DNA of 9,838 bases, taken from CAZPQV01 sp964588705 (lineage in GTDB: Bacteria > Bacteroidota > Bacteroidia > Flavobacteriales > Weeksellaceae). Position numbers and translations under genes: made by a program. Positions 6,259 to 9,838 of this stretch are shown in pieces. The notes under the pieces are model-generated. The model was not told the DNA's origin. It searched no databases and saw only the letters and a list, made by a program, of their open reading frames with translations. Within the stretch, counting starts at the first letter, position 1; each line of letters opens with the position of its first letter. Location: NCBI GenBank assembly GCA_964588705.1, contig CAZPQV010000070.1, positions 1 through 9,838 on the forward strand. Reading direction: 5' to 3'.

Positions 6259-6293
6259 AAAAAGCCTTTCAGTAATCTGAAAGACTTTTTTTT
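6259..6293. terminator. Terminator of rimO (U-runs on both strands)
   Basis: GCCTTTCAG (6264-6272) pairs with CTGAAAGAC (6277-6285) around a four-base loop, with one G-U pair. Five A precede it, serving minus-strand transcripts, and eight T follow. It lies about 17 bases past the rimO stop codon, so rimO is the last gene of its transcription unit. Confidence 0.88.
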
Positions 6294-6309
6294 ATATTCT
6301 ACTTCAATT

Positions 6310-7611
6310 TTAAACTAATTCTCCATAAAGATCAAATTCTTCAGCGGATATAATTCGCACATCTGTAAATTCTCCAACAGGTATATAGGTGTCTTCCGCC
6401 GAAACCAAAACTGTATTATCAACATCCGGAGAATCAAATTCGGTGCGGCCAACAAAATAATTTCCTTCTTTACGGTCGAATAGGCATTTGAACACCTTTC
6501 CCACTTTCTCCTGATTTTTCTCCCACGAAATCTGAGACTGAAGCTCCATAATTTCCTCTACTCTTTTTTCTTTTATTTCCTGCGGAACATCATCTACCAA
6601 CTGGTAAGCAGTGGTATTTTCCTCGTGAGAATAAGTAAAACAGCCCAATCGGTCGAATCTCTGCTCGCGAACCCATTCTTTCATTTCCTGAAAGCGTTCT
6701 TCCGTTTCGCCGGGATACCCGACAATCAGAGTGGTTCGGATAGCCATATCCGGAACTTTTTCTCTGAATTTTGCCAAAAGTGCATTGGTTTTCTCGTGAG
6801 TTGTTCCACGTTTCATCGATTTCAGTAACTCAGAATTGATATGCTGTAACGGAATATCGATGTAGTTGCAGACTTTCGGTTCGTTTTTAATGACCTCCAG
6901 AACATCTTCCGGAAATCCGGCTGGAAACGCGTAATGCAAGCGAATCCATTCGATTCCGTCCACTTTAATAAGTTCTTTCAGTAAATCTGCTAAGGCACGT
7001 CTTTTATAAATATCAAGTCCGTAGTACGTTAAATCCTGAGCAATCAGAATCAGTTCTTTAGTCCCTTTTTTAGCAAGATTTTTGGCTTCAGTAACCAAAT
7101 CTTCAATTGGTTTCGAAATATGTCCACCACGCATCAAAGGAATCGCACAAAACGAACAGGGTCTGTCGCAACCTTCGGAGATCTTAAGATAAGCGAAATG
7201 CTTTGGTGTCGTTGTAAGTCGTTCACCAACCAGCTCATGTTTGTAATCTGCGCCAAGTTGTTTTAACAATAGTGGTAAATCTCTCGTTCCGAAATATTGG
7301 TCTACATCCGGAATTTCTTTTTCTAAATCGGGTTTATATCTTTCGGAAAGACAACCCATCACAAATACCTTTTCGATCTCGCCCCTTTCTTTGGCTTCCA
7401 CAGCATCCAAAATCGTATTTACAGATTCTTCCTTGGCATTATCGATAAAACCACAAGTATTGATGACAACAATATCTCCGCGGTCTTCGTGCACCACTTC
7501 TTTTCCGTTGGCTTTTAGTTGTCCCATCAGAACTTCGGAGTCCACAACATTTTTGGAGCATCCTAAGGTGATGATATTGATTTTCTTTTTACCGATTGAT
7601 TTTGTGCGCAT
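6310..7611 (-). CDS. rimO: RimO, ribosomal protein S12 aspartate methylthiotransferase
   Basis: Radical-SAM enzyme that adds a methylthio group to a conserved aspartate of ribosomal protein uS12, in the cytosol. The N-terminal UPF0004 (MTTase) domain has the three cluster cysteines Cys18 (TLGCSKN), Cys53 (INTCGFI) and Cys87 (VMGCLSE). The radical-SAM motif EGCDRPCSFCAIP gives Cys148, Cys152 and Cys155. The last ~65 residues form the TRAM domain (GKVFKCLFDRKEGNYFVGRTEFDSP). The signatures GCSKN and LMRGGHIS favour RimO over the tRNA enzyme MiaB. The 433-residue length is normal. I start at ATG 7611 (MRTKSIGKKKINIITLGCSKN); the frame runs further upstream only through non-conserved sequence and the N gap. 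Its promoter is not visible and may lie in or beyond the gap. Confidence 0.96.
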   Translation of the reverse strand: MRTKSIGKKKINIITLGCSKNVVDSEVLMGQLKANGKEVVHEDRGDIVVINTCGFIDNAKEESVNTILDAVEAKERGEIEKVFVMGCLSERYKPDLEKEIPDVDQYFGTRDLPLLLKQLGADYKHELVGERLTTTPKHFAYLKISEGCDRPCSFCAIPLMRGGHISKPIEDLVTEAKNLAKKGTKELILIAQDLTYYGLDIYKRRALADLLKELIKVDGIEWIRLHYAFPAGFPEDVLEVIKNEPKVCNYIDIPLQHINSELLKSMKRGTTHEKTNALLAKFREKVPDMAIRTTLIVGYPGETEERFQEMKEWVREQRFDRLGCFTYSHEENTTAYQLVDDVPQEIKEKRVEEIMELQSQISWEKNQEKVGKVFKCLFDRKEGNYFVGRTEFDSPDVDNTVLVSAEDTYIPVGEFTDVRIISAEEFDLYGELV

Positions 7612-7689
7612 ATTTAAGGTTATGCTGAGGCCGCGGTTACGATTACCCCTTCGACTATCTTCAGGGTCATTGCTCGTTAACTTACGCCT

Positions 7690-7699
7690 NNNNNNNNNN
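7690..7699. other. Assembly gap (10 N)
   Basis: Ten unknown bases between the upstream flank of rimO and the 3' end of the nucleotidyltransferase gene. The number may be a scaffolding placeholder rather than a true length. The adjacent sequence at about 7646-7665 contains CCTTCGACTATCTTCAGG, similar to the AGCGTAGTCGAAGC repeat class, so a repeat may have broken the assembly. Confidence 0.9.
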
Positions 7700-8122
7700 T
7701 TGCTTTTCCTGTTCGTATATAGCTCTTTTAAGCCCGGAACTGGAGAAGCGGTGATCGCGTTTATTGTAATAAATTTCAATGCCTTTTTCTTCACAGTAAG
7801 TTTTTCCGGTGAAATCTTTATCCCGGTAATCGTCACCGATAATTCTGACATCTATCACAAAAGAACGCAAAATATCTTCCAAATCCTGCTCCGTAACATA
7901 GGGAACAATTTCGTCCACATCTTTGCAGGCTTTCAGCTGAATATATCTTTCAACAATACTTTGCGTCGGTTTATTTTTATGAGCTCTCTCCATCGACGGA
8001 TCGATTTGCAGACCAACGATCAGATAATCACAAACTGTTTTCGCTTCTTCAAGCATTTTGATATGTCCGGCGTGAAGCAAGTCGAATGCTGAGAACGTGA
8101 TTCCAATTCTTTGTGTTTTCAT
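7700..8122 (-). CDS. Adenylyltransferase/cytidylyltransferase family protein (3' end lost in assembly gap)
   Basis: Nucleotidyltransferase of the HxGH superfamily (TagD/RfaE-C like), which activates a sugar or polyol phosphate with CTP or ATP. The HxGH motif is His17-Ala-Gly-His20 in FSAFDLLHAGHIKML. Residues ~84-110 (YVTEQDLEDILRSFVIDVRIIGDDYRDKDFTGK) and the serine-rich SSS at 127-129 near the C terminus are typical of the fold. 141 residues are visible up to the N gap; relatives are about 130-160 residues, so few are missing. I start at ATG 8122 (MKTQRIGITFSAFDLLHAGH); an upstream in-frame ATG at 8185 would add a poor, non-conserved leader. The substrate is not decidable from sequence: glycerol-3-phosphate or a heptose-phosphate are candidates. 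It lies downstream of rfbA on the same strand, which suggests a role in surface polysaccharide synthesis. Confidence 0.88.
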
Positions 8123-8216
8123 TTTAAACAGTTCGATTAAAGGAGTAAATTTAATAATAAATGGTTGTATAAAAAACCCTTGCAAAGTTTAAACTCTGAA
8201 AGGACTCTCTTTTAAA

Positions 8217-8249
8217 AACTTTGTCAAAGTTTAGAACTTTGACAAAGTT
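8217..8249. repeat. Perfect inverted repeat at the 3' end of rfbA, likely terminator
   Basis: AACTTTGTCAAAGTT, a TAG spacer, then the exact reverse complement AACTTTGACAAAGTT. Each arm is itself nearly palindromic. On the rfbA transcript this is a 15-bp hairpin followed by UUUUUAAAA, immediately past the stop codon. A related word, GCAAAGTTTAAACT, lies at 8182-8195, so this is probably a dispersed repeat that also serves as a terminator. Confidence 0.8.
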
Positions 8250-8251
8250 GA

Positions 8252-9109
8252 TTAAGCTAATGATTTCAAATAATCACCATAACCGCTTTTACCATATTTT
8301 TCAGCGGATTTTAGCAATTGTTCTTTGTTGATAAAACCTTTTTTGTAGGCAATTTCTTCAATACAGGATATTTTGAATCCCTGTCTTTTCTCCAAAACCT
8401 TTACAAATTCGGAGGCATCGTGAAGCGAATCAAACGTTCCGGTATCCAACCAAGCGGTTCCACGGGACATTACACCAACTTCCAGTTCGCCTTTTTCAAG
8501 ATAAATTTTATTGACGTCTGTAATTTCCAGTTCTCCTCTTGGGGAAGGTTTAAGGTTTTTAGCAATTTCAACCACTGAATTGTCATAGAAATATAATCCC
8601 GGAACTGCATAGTTTGATTTTGGATGTTTAGGTTTCTCTTCAATCGAAATAGCTTTGAAATTTTCATCAAATTCGACCACGCCATATCTTTCAGGATCTG
8701 AAACAGGATAAGCAAATACACAACCTCCTTTAACTTTGGTTTTGCTGCTGAGAAGTTTTGGTAATCCATCACCATAAAAAATATTGTCGCCCAAAACCAA
8801 AGCCACTGAATCATCACCAATGAATTCTTCACCCAAAATAAATGCCTGCGCCAAACCATCCGGCGAAGGCTGAACTTTATATTCGAACTTACAGCCAATT
8901 TGAGAACCGTCTCCAAGAAGTTTTTTAAAAGCTTCCTGATCATGAGGCGTGGTAATAATCAGAATTTCTTTTATCCCTGCCAACAATAAAATTGACAATG
9001 GATAATAAATCATTGGCTTATCATAAACCGGCATTAACTGCTTGCTAACAGCAATAGTTAGTGGATAAAGTCTGGTTCCTGAGCCACCGGCGAGAATAAT
9101 TCCTTTCAT
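8252..9109 (-). CDS. rfbA: RfbA, glucose-1-phosphate thymidylyltransferase
   Basis: Makes dTDP-glucose and pyrophosphate from glucose-1-phosphate and dTTP, the first step of dTDP-rhamnose and related deoxysugars, in the cytosol. The nucleotidyltransferase signature GGSGTRLYPLT is at residues 8-18 and SKQLMPVYDKPMIYYPLS at 22-39. Asp108 in VLGDNIFYG and Asp222 in AWLDTGT are the expected Mg-binding residues. ERYGVVEFD, EEKPKHPKSNYAVPGLYFYD and GELEITDVN are also family blocks. The 285 residues match RmlA. The start is ATG 9109 (MKGIILAGGSGTRLYP), with no competing start. It is downstream of rfbB and the four-helix gene on the same strand. No TAnnTTTG box lies in the 70-bp gap before it, so it probably relies on read-through. 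It ends two bases before a long hairpin. Confidence 0.97.
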   Translation of the reverse strand: MKGIILAGGSGTRLYPLTIAVSKQLMPVYDKPMIYYPLSILLLAGIKEILIITTPHDQEAFKKLLGDGSQIGCKFEYKVQPSPDGLAQAFILGEEFIGDDSVALVLGDNIFYGDGLPKLLSSKTKVKGGCVFAYPVSDPERYGVVEFDENFKAISIEEKPKHPKSNYAVPGLYFYDNSVVEIAKNLKPSPRGELEITDVNKIYLEKGELEVGVMSRGTAWLDTGTFDSLHDASEFVKVLEKRQGFKISCIEEIAYKKGFINKEQLLKSAEKYGKSGYGDYLKSLA

Positions 9110-9115
9110 TTTAGT

Positions 9116-9163
9116 GATTAAGTGGTTAAGTAGTTCAATGGTTCAATGGTTCAGTGGTTGTTT
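9116..9163. repeat. 8-bp tandem repeat, six degenerate units
   Basis: Units in register are GATTAAGT, GGTTAAGT, AGTTCAAT, GGTTCAAT, GGTTCAGT and GGTTGTTT. The array fills most of the 70-bp gap between rfbA and the four-helix-bundle gene. Part of it (9137-9157) has an inverted, 17/21-identical counterpart on the other side of the four-helix gene. Confidence 0.75.
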
Positions 9164-9179
9164 ATTGACCGTTTATTAT

Positions 9180-9566
9180 TTATTTCTTGGGTGGAAAAGT
9201 CCACTTGGCTGAGTTGATAATCATTGAATTGAGCATTGCTAGAATTTCTTCATATTTCTGATAAAGTTCAGAATATTTTTCCTCCGGGATATATTCGCAA
9301 GCAAAAGCAAAATCTAACCAATTTTGGGTTTCTGCCGCTTCGCCATCTGCATCAATCATCTTATTTTCAAAAAGCTTGGGATATCTTCTCTTTCTCCATC
9401 CTTCAGAAATATTACCACAAACAGACCGGGATGATCTTCGGATTTGGTCTGTTAAGGAATATCGTTCATCAGCCGGAAAAGTTTTAACCAATTTAAAAAT
9501 TTCCATAGCAGCTGAAAAAGCATCTTGATAAACTTTCAATTCTTTATGATTTCTTATTAACGACAT
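9180..9566 (-). CDS. Four-helix-bundle protein (S23 / 23S rRNA intervening-sequence family)
   Basis: Member of the four-helix-bundle family first seen as ORFs in 23S rRNA intervening sequences. Its molecular function is unknown; homologues form ring-shaped pentamers. The family blocks are KELKVYQDAFSAAMEIFKLVKTFP (residues 8-31), ERYSLTDQIRRSSRSVCGNISEGW (34-57) and the C-terminal helices ETQNWLDFAFACEYIPEEKYSELYQKYEEILAMLNSMI. It is 128 residues, all helical in appearance, with no signal peptide or membrane segment, so it is cytosolic. The start is ATG 9566. A TAGTTTTG -7-like element is just upstream. It sits between rfbB and rfbA, where it is not part of the sugar pathway, and is bracketed by imperfect inverted repeats (9137-9157 and 9601-9621). 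Such genes often appear as isolated insertions in polysaccharide loci. Confidence 0.92.
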   Translation of the reverse strand: MSLIRNHKELKVYQDAFSAAMEIFKLVKTFPADERYSLTDQIRRSSRSVCGNISEGWRKRRYPKLFENKMIDADGEAAETQNWLDFAFACEYIPEEKYSELYQKYEEILAMLNSMIINSAKWTFPPKK

Positions 9567-9584
9567 AAGCTTTTTGATAATTCA

Positions 9585-9611
9585 CAAAACTACTACTTTT
9601 CCTCTGAACAA
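9585..9611 (-). promoter_or_regulatory. Possible promoter of the four-helix-bundle gene
   Basis: On the minus strand TTG (9611-9609), 16 bases, then TAGTTTTG (9592-9585). The -7 box fits TAnnTTTG; the spacing is one base below the usual range. It would give a leader of about 13 bases. Confidence 0.35.
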
Positions 9612-9621
9612 TTCGACCATT
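9601..9621 (-). repeat. Inverted partner of the repeat at 9137-9157
   Basis: Read on the minus strand it matches the plus-strand sequence at 9137-9157 in 17 of 21 positions (shared blocks AATGG, AAT, GTTCAG, GG). Together they form a terminal inverted repeat around the four-helix-bundle gene. The low complexity of the partner array weakens the significance. Confidence 0.5.
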
Positions 9622-9648
9622 TGTACACTAGTCCATTCGGTCTATGAA

Positions 9649-9838
9649 CTACTGATATTGTTTTTCATAATATTTCTGATAGTCTCCCGAAGTGACATGC
9701 TCGAGCCATTCTTTATTTTCCAAAAACCAGTCGATCGTTTTTGAAAGTCCTTCTTCGAAAGTGACGGATGGCTTCCAACCCAGGTCGTTTGCAAGCTTGG
9801 TGGCATCGATTGCGTAGCGCTTGTCGTGTCCCGGCCTG
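9649..9838 (-). CDS. rfbB: RfbB, dTDP-glucose 4,6-dehydratase (partial, C-terminal 62 residues)
   Basis: NAD-dependent short-chain dehydrogenase that converts dTDP-glucose to dTDP-4-keto-6-deoxyglucose, the step after RfbA. Only the C terminus is in the window: it begins RPGHDKRYAIDATKLANDLGW, continues KPSVTFEEGLSKTIDWFLENKEWL and ends SGDYQKYYEKQYQ before a TAG stop at 9649-9651. GHDKRYAID and the SGDYQKYYEKQY tail are strongly characteristic of RfbB among the extended SDR family. The start and the NAD-binding half lie beyond the right edge. It is followed on the same strand by the four-helix-bundle gene and rfbA. Confidence 0.93.
   Translation of the reverse strand, partial: RPGHDKRYAIDATKLANDLGWKPSVTFEEGLSKTIDWFLENKEWLEHVTSGDYQKYYEKQYQ

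Larger units (their letters stand above)
5993..6309. other. 317-bp AT-rich spacer between rimO and rlpA
   Basis: It holds the rlpA promoter at one end and the rimO terminator at the other. Between them is a cluster of GTTAA-type words on the plus strand (6081, 6092, 6139, 6149, 6169), two pairs spaced 10-11 bases apart. There is no coding potential in either direction and no recognisable RNA gene. Confidence 0.65.

Noticed and set aside
7612..7851. N-terminal extension of the rimO frame through the N run to 7851
   Set aside because: The frame is open only because N codons are not stops. The added residues come from the antisense of the nucleotidyltransferase gene and non-coding DNA, and RimO proteins begin near MRTKSIGKKKINIITLGCSKN.
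7391..8092. Plus-strand 233-residue open frame spanning the N run
   Set aside because: It is antisense to rimO and the nucleotidyltransferase, both clear genes, and crosses the gap. Its translation resembles no family.
8123..8185. Upstream ATG extension of the nucleotidyltransferase to 8185
   Set aside because: It adds 21 non-conserved residues before MKTQRIGITFSAFDLLHAGH, which already places the HxGH motif at the usual distance from the start.
8470..8943. Minus-strand 157-residue open frame inside rfbA
   Set aside because: It lies in another frame of rfbA, which has full-length homology and all catalytic motifs. The alternative translation is tryptophan- and lysine-rich with no family signature.
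9690..9720. GAAGTGACATGCTCGAG similar to the borders of the 43-bp interspersed repeat
   Set aside because: It lies inside the conserved C-terminal coding part of rfbB (EWLEHVTSGDY), so the resemblance is explained by the protein sequence.

Overview
The window looks like a piece of a Bacteroidota chromosome, most likely a flavobacterium of the Chryseobacterium/Weeksellaceae type. The reasons are the AT-rich intergenic DNA, the PorX regulator (a hallmark of type IX secretion bacteria), the absence of clear Shine-Dalgarno sites, several TAnnTTTG-type -7 elements, and intergenic palindromic repeats of a kind common in this group. The genus is inferred from general resemblance; no search was run. 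A run of 10 N (7690-7699) is an assembly gap.

Layout. Positions 1-856 (minus) hold most of lpxD (lipid A synthesis), cut by the left edge. A 422-bp repeat-rich spacer follows, then an HD-domain phosphohydrolase (minus). A short divergent promoter region separates it from porX (plus), which ends in a strong hairpin terminator. A 408-bp spacer with a duplicated ~115-bp element leads to xth (exonuclease III, plus). A heptamer tandem repeat and a bidirectional terminator separate xth from the convergent rlpA-like gene (minus). Next, all on the minus strand and so transcribed from right to left, come the 3' end of rfbB, a four-helix-bundle (S23/IVP-like) gene, rfbA, a cytidylyltransferase-family gene truncated by the N gap, and rimO.

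How the genes fit together. lpxD, rfbA, rfbB and perhaps the nucleotidyltransferase serve the outer membrane and its surface sugars. RfbA and RfbB are the first two steps from glucose-1-phosphate to dTDP-rhamnose-type sugars. PorX controls type IX secretion and RlpA acts on peptidoglycan. xth (DNA repair) and rimO (ribosomal protein S12 modification) are housekeeping genes.

I see no new defence, secretion or metabolic system. The unexplained signal is in the non-coding DNA: several distinct repeat families, perfect palindromes, and a four-helix-bundle gene bracketed by imperfect inverted repeats and inserted between rfbB and rfbA.
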